A program made the position numbers and the translations under genes. DNA of 47,539 nt from Streptomyces sp. ISL-11 (GTDB lineage Bacteria > Actinomycetota > Actinomycetes > Streptomycetales > Streptomycetaceae), in the NCBI RefSeq assembly GCF_018614525.1, contig NZ_JAGGOL010000023.1:1-47539 (forward strand). The letters run 5' to 3'. This document shows, piece by piece, positions 19,794-28,386 of the stretch. How positions within the stretch are numbered: the first letter of the stretch is position 1; the number at the start of each line of letters is the position of its first letter. The notes under the pieces were generated by a model that was not told the origin of the DNA, searched no databases, and worked only from the letters and a program-made list of their open reading frames with translations.

Positions 19794-21078
19794 GCGCGTC
19801 CGTGTCCGCGCCGTCCGAGCCGTCCGCAGAGCCCCCGGCGGCCCCCAGCTCCTCGTGGACGCGCACGTGCGTGATCCGGGAGACGGAGAGCACCTCGCCG
19901 CCGCGCACCAGGGCCTCGGCCGGCGCGGGGCGGCCGAGGAACATCAGGAGGCTGGCGGTGGGCCCGTACGCCCCCGTGTTGGGGACGGCCACCACGTCGC
20001 CCGGGCGCAGCCCCGGCAGGTCGATCTCGCGGCCCAGCATGTCGCCGGGCGTGCACAGTGGCCCCACCAGGCTGGCCTTGTGCGTGGGCGCGCCGTCGGG
20101 CTCGACGTGCACCGAGACCGGGAAGATGCGGCCGAGGCCGGACATCCCGCCGAAGGTGTTGATGCCGGCGTCGACGACGACGAAGGTCTTGCCGCGGCTG
20201 ACCTTGACGTTGCTCACCGTCGTCAGCAGCGTGCCGGAGTCGCCCACCAGGTAGCGGCCCGACTCGACGGCCAGCTGGGGGAAGCCCTCGCGCCACCGCG
20301 GAAAGCGCTCGTCGAGGGCGGGCTCCAGCGCGGCGCGCAGATTCGGGTACGCGGCTCGCTCGCCGTGCTGCCCGTAGGGGGCCGCGAAGCCGCCGCCGAT
20401 GTCCAGGAGCCGCAGCGGTACGCCCAGCTCGTCCTGGATCCGTGCCGCCAGTTCGATGCTGTGCAGGAGCTCGCCGGTCAGGGCCTCCTCGTCGCGGGCG
20501 TTGCTCTGCGAGAACAGGTGCAGGCCCACGACGGTGGTGCCGGGCACGGCCAGGAAGCTCGGTGCCAGGTCGGCGACGGTCTCGCTGTCGATGCCGAACT
20601 GGGTGGGCTTGCCGGTCATCCTGATGCCGGTGGTGGCGCTCCCGGTGGCGCTGTTGATGCGCAGCAGGCAGTCGGCGACCACGCCCTGGGCGAGGGCGGC
20701 CTCGCCGATGTGCTCCAGGTCGGTGAGCGACTCGGCGGAGAACAGCCGCACCCCGGCGGCGACGGCCTCGCGCAGCTCGCCGGGCGTCTTGCCCGGGCCG
20801 GTGTAAAGGACGCTCGCGGGCTCGTACCCGGCCTCCAGGGCCGCCGCCAGCTCACCGGTGGAGCTGATCTCGGGCCGGCAGGCGGGGCCGTCGCCCTCGC
20901 GCAGCGCCCGGACGACGCCGGTGTGCGGGTTGGCCTTGAAGGCGTAGAAGACCTCGGTGCCCTCCGGCAGCCAGCGGAAGAGGTCCTCGCGGGCCGCGTC
21001 GAGGCGCTCGGCGTCGTAGACGTACAGGGGGGTGCCGAAGCGCTCGGCCAGCTCTGCGTGGGTGGTGTACCGGCTCAC
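19786..21078 (-). CDS. PLP-dependent decarboxylase, likely for 3-methylaspartyl-ACP (VinO-like)
   Basis: A 430-residue fold-type III decarboxylase of the diaminopimelate/ornithine decarboxylase group. The PLP lysine is Lys48 in VFYAFKANP. IGGGF binds phosphate, and the inter-subunit Cys is in SLVGPLCTPGDML. GAYG near the C-terminus is usual. In vicenistatin biosynthesis a member of this group (VinO) decarboxylates ACP-bound 3-methylaspartate to 3-amino-2-methylpropionyl-ACP. Placement between glutamate mutase and a VinN-like ligase argues for the same step. Relatives such as BtrK act in butirosin side-chain assembly. The GTG start overlaps the ligase stop (GTGA). The C-terminal 25 residues are low complexity. 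Confidence 0.85.
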   Translation of the reverse strand: MSRYTTHAELAERFGTPLYVYDAERLDAAREDLFRWLPEGTEVFYAFKANPHTGVVRALREGDGPACRPEISSTGELAAALEAGYEPASVLYTGPGKTPGELREAVAAGVRLFSAESLTDLEHIGEAALAQGVVADCLLRINSATGSATTGIRMTGKPTQFGIDSETVADLAPSFLAVPGTTVVGLHLFSQSNARDEEALTGELLHSIELAARIQDELGVPLRLLDIGGGFAAPYGQHGERAAYPNLRAALEPALDERFPRWREGFPQLAVESGRYLVGDSGTLLTTVSNVKVSRGKTFVVVDAGINTFGGMSGLGRIFPVSVHVEPDGAPTHKASLVGPLCTPGDMLGREIDLPGLRPGDVVAVPNTGAYGPTASLLMFLGRPAPAEALVRGGEVLSVSRITHVRVHEELGAAGGSADGSDGADTDAHG

Positions 21079-22622
21079 TTGTCGCCTCCGTCGAGCAGCG
21101 CCTGGAGTTCCTGGCGCGCGTTCTTGCCGTGCAACGTGAACGGGAAGTCGGTGAGGACCCGGCAGATCGCGGGCATCTTCGCGAGCTCCAGGCGGGCGCG
21201 GAGCTCGTCGACGACGGTGTTCGCGTCCAGGTCGGTCGCCACGAACAGGGTGAGGTCGTGCCGGTCGCCGGGCGGCAGCGCCGCGGCGGCCCGGACGCCC
21301 GGGATGTCCATGGCCGCGCTCTCGATCTCGAGCGTGCTCATGCGGAAGCCCTTGCGCTTGAACATGTCGTCGCGGCGGCCCTCGAAGTAGAGGTAGCCGT
21401 CGTCGTCGAGGCTGCCGTAGTCGCCGGTGTGCAGGCGGGCCTCGCCGGTGTGCGGGTCGCGGCGGAAGGTCCGCTCGGTCACCTCGGGGTTGCGCCAGTA
21501 GCCGCCCATCACATGGGGGCCGGCGGCGACGATCTCGCCCACTTCACCGGTGGGCACGGGCTCGCCGGCGTCGTCCAGGATCAGCACCCGGGTGCCGGGC
21601 AGGGGCAGGCCGACGGAGTCGGGCCGCTCCAGCTCCTCGTGCGGCGGCATGACGGTGATGCGCTTGGCCTCGGTCTGGCCGTACTGGCGGACGACGGTCG
21701 CGCCGGGGAAGTGCTTGCGGAGGGCGTCGATGGTGGTCTGCGGGAGCGCGGCCCCGGTGTTGGTGAACATCCGCACGGGCGGCAGGGCGCCGGCGGCCCG
21801 GCGGGCCAGGCCGGTGATCATGGTGGCGAGGGACGGGACGATGGGGACGACCGTCACCCCCGTCTCGTGCATCCGCTTGAGCAGCACGAAGTCGGACTCG
21901 CCGTCGGCCAGCACGATCTCGCAGCGTGCGACGCAGGTCATCAGGACCTTGTACAGGCCGTAGTCCCAGGACATCGGGAAGCGGCAGAAGACGACGTCGT
22001 CGGCGCGGTAGCCCAGTGCCTCGGTCAGCGCCCGCGACGCGAACGCCACCTGGCGGTGCGGGCTGATGACGGCCTTGGGGGCGGCGGTGCTGCCGGAGGT
22101 GTAGATCAGGGCCGCCACGTCGTCCTCGTGCACGGGACCGGCACTGTGGCGGGCCCCTGCCGCGTGCAGCTCCGCGACCTCGGTCCACAGTCCGGCGAGG
22201 TCGTGGACGGGGGCGTCGGTGACGCCGCGCAGGCGCTCGGTGCCGGCGGCGTCGGTGATGCCGAGGACGGGCTCGGCGTTGTCCACGACCGAGCGGAGGT
22301 GGAACTGCTTCATGGCCGGGTTCAGCGGGACGAAGACCGCGCCGACGCGTGCCGTGCCATGGAACATGGCGACCATCTCGCGGCTGCTGGGGAGCTGGAG
22401 CACGACGCGGTCGCCGCGCCGGACGCCCCGGGCGCGCAGCCAGGCGGCGAACGCGTGGCTGTGGTCCGCCAGTTCCCTGTACGTCCACATTCCGGCCGCG
22501 TCGCGGACCGCGGGGGCGCCGGGTGCCTCGGACACGGCGTCGTCGAGCAGGCTGTGGATGAGCTGACCCCCGGCGGGCGCTTCCCCGGCGTCAACACGTA
22601 TCGGATCGGAGTGGCTGTCCAA
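21075..22622 (-). CDS. VinN-like adenylation enzyme, probably 3-methylaspartate:ACP ligase
   Basis: A 515-residue stand-alone ANL-family ligase: ATP motif LIYTSGSTAAPKAV, YGQTEAKRIT, HTGDYG, and catalytic Lys500 in TLHGKN. Asp220 lies in SWDYGLYK and Lys320-Arg321 follow the YGQTE motif. From memory, VinN uses Asp230 for the amino group and Lys330/Arg331 for the side carboxylate of 3-methylaspartate; the same residues occur here at a constant offset of ten. With glutamate mutase and decarboxylase next to it, 3-methylaspartate is the best substrate guess. The start is TTG 22622 with only a weak GAGAG site, so the exact N-terminus is uncertain. Confidence 0.78.
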   Translation of the reverse strand: MDSHSDPIRVDAGEAPAGGQLIHSLLDDAVSEAPGAPAVRDAAGMWTYRELADHSHAFAAWLRARGVRRGDRVVLQLPSSREMVAMFHGTARVGAVFVPLNPAMKQFHLRSVVDNAEPVLGITDAAGTERLRGVTDAPVHDLAGLWTEVAELHAAGARHSAGPVHEDDVAALIYTSGSTAAPKAVISPHRQVAFASRALTEALGYRADDVVFCRFPMSWDYGLYKVLMTCVARCEIVLADGESDFVLLKRMHETGVTVVPIVPSLATMITGLARRAAGALPPVRMFTNTGAALPQTTIDALRKHFPGATVVRQYGQTEAKRITVMPPHEELERPDSVGLPLPGTRVLILDDAGEPVPTGEVGEIVAAGPHVMGGYWRNPEVTERTFRRDPHTGEARLHTGDYGSLDDDGYLYFEGRRDDMFKRKGFRMSTLEIESAAMDIPGVRAAAALPPGDRHDLTLFVATDLDANTVVDELRARLELAKMPAICRVLTDFPFTLHGKNARQELQALLDGGDK

Positions 22623-22712
22623 CGCTGATCTCTCATTTCTGAGCTGGTGCGGAGGGGGCCTGGGCCCCCGCTCTGGCCGTCGCGCGCCCCGTGGGGCCGC
22701 GCGCCGGCGGGG

Positions 22713-24293
22713 TCACCGGGCCGGCCTGCGCCGCGGTGCGAGGGCCTCGCGCAGGGCGAGACGGTCGGTCTTCCCGTTGGCGTTGAGCGGGAAGACGTCG
22801 TACGGGGTGAGGGTCTCGGGGACCATGTACGGAGGCAGAAGGGCGCCCAGCTCAGTGAGCAGCCGGCCGGGGTCCGGGTCGTCGCCGGTGCAGGCGGCGG
22901 CGAGGCGGGTGTCGCCGCGGGGCCCCTGGACGGTGACCACGGCCGCGTCCCGGACGCCGGGGAGGGCGCGCAGGGCGGTCTCGATCTCGCCGAGCTCGAC
23001 GCGGTAGCCGCGCACCTTCACCTGCTGGTCCAGCCGGCCGAGGTGGACGAGACCGGTGCGGGGGTCCTGGCGGACCCGGTCACCGGTGCGGTACCAGAGG
23101 CCGTCGGCCGGGGGCTGTGCCTCCTGGACGACGGTGGCCCGGCCGCCGTCGAAGCGGAGGAACCGGCCGGCGTTGTCCCGGGGGTCGAGGTAGCCGGGGA
23201 ACCGCTGGACGCCCCGGACGCACAGCTCGCCCTCGGTGGCCGGGTGGCCGTCCTCGTCGACGACGAGCTGTTCCAGGCCGGGGTAGAGGTGACCGATGGG
23301 CACGGTGTCGCCGGCCGGGGCCCCGCTGGGGGTGCCGGCCGGCGGCAGCCGGTACTGGGTGCAGCTGAGGGTGAGTTCGGTGGGCCCGTAGAGGTTCTCC
23401 AGGACGCTGCCGGGCGCGGCGGCCCGCCAGGCGGCGGCCTGGGCCGCGGTGAGGGGTTCGCCGCAGAACAGGCTCCACCGCAGGGTCGGCATGCTGTCCG
23501 GAGTCAGCCCGCGCAGCCGCATGGCGAAGGAGACCACCGAGGGCACGGAGAACCAGTGGGTGATGCGCTCGCGGGTGACGAAGCGAACGGGTGCGAGGAC
23601 GTCGTTGGCGTCCGGCACGACGAGCGTGGCGCCGGAGCCCCAGGTGGCGAAGAGGTCGAAGACCGACAGGTCGAAGGTGAGGTCGAAGGTCTGCGAGACC
23701 CGGGCGCCGACGCCCAGTTCGTACCGGCCGATGACGTGGCCGAGGTAGGCGGCCACGTTGCGGTGGAGGATCGGCACGCCCTTGGGGGTGCCGGTGGAGC
23801 CGGAGGTGAAGAGGATGTAGCAGGTGTCGGCCGGGTCCGGCCGGTGGGCCGGGGGCACGTCGGCGGCGCCGTTCGCCGGGAGCGCGGCCGCATCGGCGGT
23901 GAGCACCGGCGCGGGCAGTCCGGTGGTGTCGGCGCCGGGCTGGGCGAGCACCAAGTCGAGGCCGGCGGCCGCCGCGACGGCGGCGTTGCGGGCCGGCGGG
24001 AAACCGGGGTTGAGGGGCACGACGGTGGCGCCCAGGCGCTGGAGGGCCAGGTAGCCCGCGTAGGCGGTCAGGGTGCGGGCGGCGAGGAGCCCGGCCCGGC
24101 GGGGCGGCCGGCCGTCGGCCGCCGCGACGGCCTGGGCGGCCAGGTGCCCGGCGAGGGTCTCCAGCTCGGCGTAGGTGCGGCTGTCGCCCGCCACTTCGAG
24201 GGCCACGGCGGTGGGGTGGCGGCGTGCCGAGGCGGCGAACCACTCGTACAGGCCGCGGCCGTCCGCGGTCTGCGGGGCGGGGTCAGGCGTCAT
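22713..24293 (-). CDS. Stand-alone amino acid adenylation enzyme (VinM/DltA-like)
   Basis: A 526-residue ANL ligase with A-domain motifs LFTSGSTGTPKGV, QTFDLTFDLSVFDLF (Asp208 for the alpha-amino group), SLFCGEPL, NLYGPTELTLS, YRTGDRV, and catalytic Lys in NANGKTDRL. The FDLSVFDLF and FCGEPL patterns resemble D-alanine ligase DltA and VinM, which adds L-alanine to the beta-amino group of an ACP-bound starter as protection. The amino acid cannot be read reliably from the sequence. It overlaps the BtrH-like gene upstream by 11 bases and is separated from the VinN-like gene by 90 bp. It probably loads one of the free carrier proteins or acylates a carrier-bound amine. Confidence 0.75.
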   Translation of the reverse strand: MTPDPAPQTADGRGLYEWFAASARRHPTAVALEVAGDSRTYAELETLAGHLAAQAVAAADGRPPRRAGLLAARTLTAYAGYLALQRLGATVVPLNPGFPPARNAAVAAAAGLDLVLAQPGADTTGLPAPVLTADAAALPANGAADVPPAHRPDPADTCYILFTSGSTGTPKGVPILHRNVAAYLGHVIGRYELGVGARVSQTFDLTFDLSVFDLFATWGSGATLVVPDANDVLAPVRFVTRERITHWFSVPSVVSFAMRLRGLTPDSMPTLRWSLFCGEPLTAAQAAAWRAAAPGSVLENLYGPTELTLSCTQYRLPPAGTPSGAPAGDTVPIGHLYPGLEQLVVDEDGHPATEGELCVRGVQRFPGYLDPRDNAGRFLRFDGGRATVVQEAQPPADGLWYRTGDRVRQDPRTGLVHLGRLDQQVKVRGYRVELGEIETALRALPGVRDAAVVTVQGPRGDTRLAAACTGDDPDPGRLLTELGALLPPYMVPETLTPYDVFPLNANGKTDRLALREALAPRRRPAR

Positions 24294-25209
24294 GGTGCTC
24301 CCCCTGGGGCTCCAGGCGTCCGGCGGCGTCGATGACCCGGGCCAGGGCCTTCTCCACCAGGGCGGGCCGGGGCCGGCCCCGTTCGGCGGAGGCGAGGGCG
24401 AAGCGGATCGCGCGCGGGAGTTCCCCCCACGCGGCGACGGCCTCGGCGGTGGCCTCGGGTTCCTGCGGGCGGGCGGCCAGCAGGAACCGCTGGTGGCGGG
24501 CGGCCGTCCAGAGGTCGTCGGCGTGCCGGTCCAGGGCGGCGGGGTCCGGGCAGATGCGGTCGGCGACGTGGCGCAGCACGGGGACGGTGCCGTGCACCCA
24601 GATTCCTTCGAGGGCGCCGTCGTCCGGCTGCGGGGGCAGGGCGGCCCGCTCCAGCCAGCGGTGGCCGGCGGGGTCGGGCAGGTCGACGGGCCGGCCCAGG
24701 GCGTAGCGGTCGCGGTTGGCGGCCTCGGGGGTGAGGAGGCTGAGGGGCGTCAGCAGGCGGCGGAGCTCCTCGTCGTCGAGCAGCCCGGCCCAGGGGGTCT
24801 GTTCGCCGTGCGGGGTGAGGGCCTCGAAGTCGTCGCGGACGGACCACTTGCCGTCGGCGTGGCCGTGGATCAGCAGCCAGTGGGGCGTCTCGCCCTGTTC
24901 GTGGGACGGCGACCAGGGGATGTGGCGGGTGTTGCCGATGGCGAGGACCCGTCCGTGTCGCCGGAGTTCGGCTTCGAGGGCGGTGCGGGTGTCCGTCCAG
25001 CCGGTGGCGCCGCGGTAGGCCAGGCCGTGGCCGTCGGCGCCGATGTCGACGCGGGTGTGGTGGGCGAACGCCGTGCCGCCCTCCGGGGGGTCGGTGCGGA
25101 CCGACAGCCGGACGGCGTCCGCGAAGTCCTCGATGACGGCCGGGGCCTCAGGGGCGAGGTACGCCACCAGGTTCGCGGTGTAGCAGCTCAGTTCCCATGG
25201 CTCGTTCAC
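24283..25209 (-). CDS. BtrH-like papain-fold acyltransferase/hydrolase
   Basis: A 308-residue protein of a family that resembles the N-terminal domain of butirosin acyltransferase BtrH. A possible catalytic triad is visible: Cys9 in ELSCYTANLVAYL, His110 in GETPHWLLIHG and Asp126/127 in WSVRDDF. The spacing and the NTRHIPWSP segment fit papain-like enzymes that bind a substrate amine. BtrH moves an aminoacyl group from a carrier protein to an amine. A like role here, on the beta-amino starter or an amino sugar, is inference. The GTG start overlaps the PPTase stop (GTGA). The C-terminal 100 residues are helical and of unknown use. I am unsure of the family name but fairly sure of the Cys-His-Asp layout. 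Confidence 0.55.
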   Translation of the reverse strand: MNEPWELSCYTANLVAYLAPEAPAVIEDFADAVRLSVRTDPPEGGTAFAHHTRVDIGADGHGLAYRGATGWTDTRTALEAELRRHGRVLAIGNTRHIPWSPSHEQGETPHWLLIHGHADGKWSVRDDFEALTPHGEQTPWAGLLDDEELRRLLTPLSLLTPEAANRDRYALGRPVDLPDPAGHRWLERAALPPQPDDGALEGIWVHGTVPVLRHVADRICPDPAALDRHADDLWTAARHQRFLLAARPQEPEATAEAVAAWGELPRAIRFALASAERGRPRPALVEKALARVIDAAGRLEPQGEHHDA

Positions 25210-25847
25210 GCGGCCTCCTGAAAGGTGCTCGCTGCGGGCGGCTCGGCGAACGCGCAGCTCAGTGGTACGGGGGAATGCTCACGCAGGCTCACCCACCGGT
25301 AGGCGCCCCAGCTGCCCAGGCGGGTCAGGGGGGTTACGTCGATGGCCCAGGGGCGGCCGGAGAGGCCGGTGCCGGCGGCTTTGACGCACGCTTCCTGGAC
25401 GGTCCACACCCAGGCGAACTCCAGGTTGCGGCGGGCGGGCGGCAGGCGGTCGAGGACGGGGGCGTGCTGTTTGAGGCAGCGGCGCAGCAGGCCGGGCCGG
25501 AGGACCTCGGGGGCGTGCTGGATGTCGACGCCGACCGCGCGGTCCCGGGCGGCGCAGGCGGCGCCCAGCTCGCCGTCGTGGGAGACGCTGATGTCGATCC
25601 GGGGCAGGCCGGCCAGTTCCGGGCGGCCGTGCGGGCCGTAGACCACGCGGGCCCGGGCGGCCTCGGGGAAGCGGGCGGTGAGCAGGTGGCGCAGGGCGGA
25701 CCGCCCGGCGAGGTGCTGGGCGGCCTGCCAGCCGGGCAGCCGTCCGGCGCCGGCGAGGTCCTCGTCGGTGAGGAGGTGCCGGGCCGGGGGTCCCTGGTGG
25801 GTGGCCACCCAGATGCCGGGGGCCGCCTCGACGGTCCGCGGGGTCAT
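25206..25847 (-). CDS. 4'-phosphopantetheinyl transferase (Sfp type)
   Basis: A 213-residue enzyme that transfers phosphopantetheine from CoA to carrier-protein serines, needed here for the three stand-alone or fused ACP domains and the PKS. Motifs: ISVSHDGELGAACA, AVGVDIQ with the Mg-binding Asp, and WVWTVQEACVKAAGTGL with the conserved Glu and Lys. Gln replaces the usual Lys of KEA, which is tolerated in actinobacterial members. It overlaps both neighbours by four bases and so belongs to the starter-unit operon. Confidence 0.9.
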   Translation of the reverse strand: MTPRTVEAAPGIWVATHQGPPARHLLTDEDLAGAGRLPGWQAAQHLAGRSALRHLLTARFPEAARARVVYGPHGRPELAGLPRIDISVSHDGELGAACAARDRAVGVDIQHAPEVLRPGLLRRCLKQHAPVLDRLPPARRNLEFAWVWTVQEACVKAAGTGLSGRPWAIDVTPLTRLGSWGAYRWVSLREHSPVPLSCAFAEPPAASTFQEAA

Positions 25848-26929
25848 GGCGCGAGCCCGTTCAGGACGGCGTCGAGGCGGTCGGCGACGGTGTCGAGGAC
25901 CACTTCGGTGGTGCCGCCGCCGATGCCGAACACAGCCGCTTCGGCGCGGAGTTGCTGGATGCCGCCGGTGGCGAACCCGTCGGCGCCCTGGAGCTGCGCG
26001 CAGGTGGTGAGCACGCTCTCGACGGTGGTGCCGGAGGCGGCCTTGAGTACCGCGGCGGCGGTGCTGTCCCGGTCGGTGGCGATGCTCTCACGGGAGTGCG
26101 TCCACAGAGCGTCGAGGGAGGCGGCCTGGACGGCGCAGCCGGCCAGGCGCTGCCGGACGCTCGCGGATCGGCTCAGCGGGACGTCCGCCACGAGCCGCTC
26201 CCGCAGCAGGCGTTCGGTGTCGGTGATCACTCTCCGGCACAGGGCGATCGCCCAGGCGGCCGAGGCGAGCCGTTCGACGGCGATGTGCCGGGCGAAGAGG
26301 GCGAGCGCGCGGCCGGGGCGGCCCAGGAGGTGCTCACGGGAGAGCGTGACGTGGTCGAGCTCCAGGTGGCCGACGCCGGAGCCCTCGAACATGGCGGTGT
26401 CCGCGGGGCGGGCGGTGACCCCCGGCGCGGACAGCGGGACGAGCACCCAGCTGAAGCTGGTGAAGTGCCGGCCGGGCCGGTGGCGTGCCAGGACGAGGGC
26501 GTGGTCGGCGGTCAGGGCGGAGGTCACCCAGCGCTTGGTGCCGTGGACGACGAGGTCGCCGCCGTCCTCCCCGAGGTCCACGGTGGTGCCGAGGGCGGTG
26601 AGGTCGGAGCCGGCCGTCTCGTCCGTGGCGGCGAGGGCGAGCAGGGCCGTGCCGTCCAGGGCCTCCCGCAGGATCCGCTGCGCCAGGGGCGAGGTGGCGG
26701 TCTCCGTCAGCAGGGGTACGGCCGTGGCGAGCTGGACGAGCAGGGCCAGGACGGTGCCCTGGGGGCCGCGCGCGTCGGCTTCGGCGAGGATCCGCCGGAG
26801 GACCAGCGGGTCGAGCCGGCCGGCCGGCCGCCGACTGTAGAGCGCGGCGAGCTCCCCCGCCCGGGCAAGCGCCGAGACGATGTCCTTCGCCTCGGCGCCG
26901 GCGGGCGGCCCGGTGGGCGCCTCAGGCAA
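25844..26929 (-). CDS. Acyl-CoA/acyl-ACP dehydrogenase-like flavoprotein (second)
   Basis: A 361-residue protein with the acyl-CoA dehydrogenase fold: ATDETAGSDLTALGT and TKRWVTSA in the middle, and a C-terminal helical domain ending GIGGGTTEV. Gly replaces the MCAD-type catalytic Glu there, but HIAVERLASAAWAIAL offers a Glu at the alternative isovaleryl-CoA-dehydrogenase position, so it may be active. It probably oxidises a carrier-bound amino acyl or acyl group. It starts at TTG 26929, supported by GGAGG six bases upstream, and overlaps the first dehydrogenase by eight bases. The two may form a heteromer. Confidence 0.75.
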   Translation of the reverse strand: MPEAPTGPPAGAEAKDIVSALARAGELAALYSRRPAGRLDPLVLRRILAEADARGPQGTVLALLVQLATAVPLLTETATSPLAQRILREALDGTALLALAATDETAGSDLTALGTTVDLGEDGGDLVVHGTKRWVTSALTADHALVLARHRPGRHFTSFSWVLVPLSAPGVTARPADTAMFEGSGVGHLELDHVTLSREHLLGRPGRALALFARHIAVERLASAAWAIALCRRVITDTERLLRERLVADVPLSRSASVRQRLAGCAVQAASLDALWTHSRESIATDRDSTAAAVLKAASGTTVESVLTTCAQLQGADGFATGGIQQLRAEAAVFGIGGGTTEVVLDTVADRLDAVLNGLAP

Positions 26930-28103
26930 AACGCACCTCCGGGTCGAGCAGGGCGAGCCTGCCGTCGGCCAGGTGGAGCCGGTCGTTGCCGTAGTTCAGG
27001 GCGGCCGAGCGCAGGTCGCGCAGGGCCCGCTCCAGCCCGGTCGGGGAGTCCTTGAGGTAGCCGTGGCGCAGGCCGACGGCGTCGATGAGGTCCTCGACCG
27101 CCCGGTGGCACTCCTCGGACGCGGTGATCTTCAGCGAGTTGATCAGCAGCTGGTACCGGGGGCGGGACACGTCGTCGCCGTCGGCCCGCACCTGGGCGAG
27201 GACGTCGGCGGTGTGCCGCATCAGGGCGTGCACGCTCTCCAGCCGCTGCCGGGACCGGGAGAGGCGGGAGAGCAGCAGCTCGGAGTCGAGGCCGTTCCTG
27301 CGCCCGGCGGGGGTGCGGAGCATGCGCAGCACCCGGGAGAGGGCGCCGGCGGCGGTGCCCAGCCAGGAGGCGGACCAGCCGAGGTGGGCCATCGGGCTGA
27401 ACGTCTCCAGGACGATCTTCCGGAACTGGCCGTGCTCGCCGACGACCTGGTGTCCGGGGACGCGGCCGGTGAGCTGGAGCGCGGTGCTGTGGCTCGCGCG
27501 CATGCCGAGCGGGTTCCACTCGCCGGAGGGCGTGACGGTCAGCTGGTCGCGGTGCGCGTACACCAGGGAGACCTCGCCGGGCGAGCGGGCCTCGGGGCTG
27601 AGCATGGTGATCAGGAAGCCGTCGGCGTGGCTGCCGCCGGTGACGATCGGCGCGAACCGGTCGATGTCCAGGTGGCCGTCCCCGGCGGCGAGTTCGGCCT
27701 CCGAGGTGAGGAGGTGGCCGCCCTTGCCGGCTTCGGTGGTCACCGAGGCGAGGTACATCCGGCCGGCGGCGATCTCGGGGAGCAGTTCCCCGGCGAGCCG
27801 CTCGCCGGCGTGCCGGACGACGCCGGCGACCTGCTGGCAGTGCATCGAGTAGATCATCGCGACGGACATGTCGGCGCGGCCGAGGGCGATGCTGACGTCC
27901 AGCATGTCGTCGACGCTGCCGCCGAGGCCGCCGTGTCCGGTGGGGACCAGCAGGCCGAGCAGGCCGGTGCCGCGGAGCGCGTCGAGGACGTCGGCGGGGA
28001 ACTCGGCCGCCTCGTCGGTGGTCCGGGCGTTCTTCTCCGCCAGGGCGCGGACCTCGGCGACCGCGTCCGCGAGGTCCGGGCGGACGTCCTGCCGGGCGCT
28101 CAT
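26922..28103 (-). CDS. Acyl-CoA dehydrogenase-fold flavoprotein lacking the catalytic glutamate (first)
   Basis: A 393-residue protein with the acyl-CoA dehydrogenase fold: LLGLLVPTGHGGLGGS, ASVTTEAGKGG, NPLGMRASHS, and a helical C-terminus ending GLERALRDLRSAALNYGNDR. At the place of the catalytic Glu (YEGT in MCAD) it reads YGND (371-374), and the alternative isovaleryl-type site (AHLGWSASW) has no Glu. It may act as an oxidase, an oxygenase-like enzyme, or a structural partner of the second dehydrogenase. ATG 28103 overlaps the ACP stop (ATGA) and is preferred to an upstream GTG at 28139 inside the ACP gene. Confidence 0.75.
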   Translation of the reverse strand: MSARQDVRPDLADAVAEVRALAEKNARTTDEAAEFPADVLDALRGTGLLGLLVPTGHGGLGGSVDDMLDVSIALGRADMSVAMIYSMHCQQVAGVVRHAGERLAGELLPEIAAGRMYLASVTTEAGKGGHLLTSEAELAAGDGHLDIDRFAPIVTGGSHADGFLITMLSPEARSPGEVSLVYAHRDQLTVTPSGEWNPLGMRASHSTALQLTGRVPGHQVVGEHGQFRKIVLETFSPMAHLGWSASWLGTAAGALSRVLRMLRTPAGRRNGLDSELLLSRLSRSRQRLESVHALMRHTADVLAQVRADGDDVSRPRYQLLINSLKITASEECHRAVEDLIDAVGLRHGYLKDSPTGLERALRDLRSAALNYGNDRLHLADGRLALLDPEVRFA

Positions 28104-28342
28104 ATCGCCTCGGGCATCGCGCCGGACACCGCGCCCCACAGCTTGCCCGCGGTGCTGAAGGTCTCCTCGGTGAGCAGCTCGTCGGGGAGTTCGACGCCGA
28201 AGGTGTCCTCGACGGCGAACATCAGCTCGATGGCCTGCATGGAGTCGAGGCCGAACTCACGCAGCGGCGTCTCGTCCGTGAGGGGGTGATCGTTGAGGTA
28301 GGGGAGGAAGGGCGTGAGTATCTCGGTAAAGCGGGCGTCCAC
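28100..28342 (-). CDS. Free-standing acyl carrier protein (ACP-A)
   Basis: An 80-residue carrier protein. Helix I begins ARFTEILTPFL, and the phosphopantetheine site is Ser34 in REFGLDSMQAIELMFAVED. The acidic helix II and a C-terminal helix are normal. GTG 28342 is preceded by AGGA at six bases; the frame is open further upstream but without similarity. It overlaps the following dehydrogenase gene by four bases. As the only free ACP here with a classic DSM motif it is the best candidate to carry 3-methylaspartate for the decarboxylase (VinL-like role), by inference. Confidence 0.88.
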   Translation of the reverse strand: MDARFTEILTPFLPYLNDHPLTDETPLREFGLDSMQAIELMFAVEDTFGVELPDELLTEETFSTAGKLWGAVSGAMPEAI

Positions 28343-28386
28343 GGTGAATCCTGCGCCTTTCTGAGTCCTATGTCCTGAAGTTCGGT

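Noticed and set aside
26922..28103. Nitrososynthase (amino-sugar N-oxidase) identity for the first dehydrogenase-fold protein
   Set aside because: The fold and loss of the catalytic Glu fit, but the C-terminal segment does not resemble the nitrososynthases I remember, and the gene sits with the starter-unit set rather than the sugar genes. Left as a possibility only.
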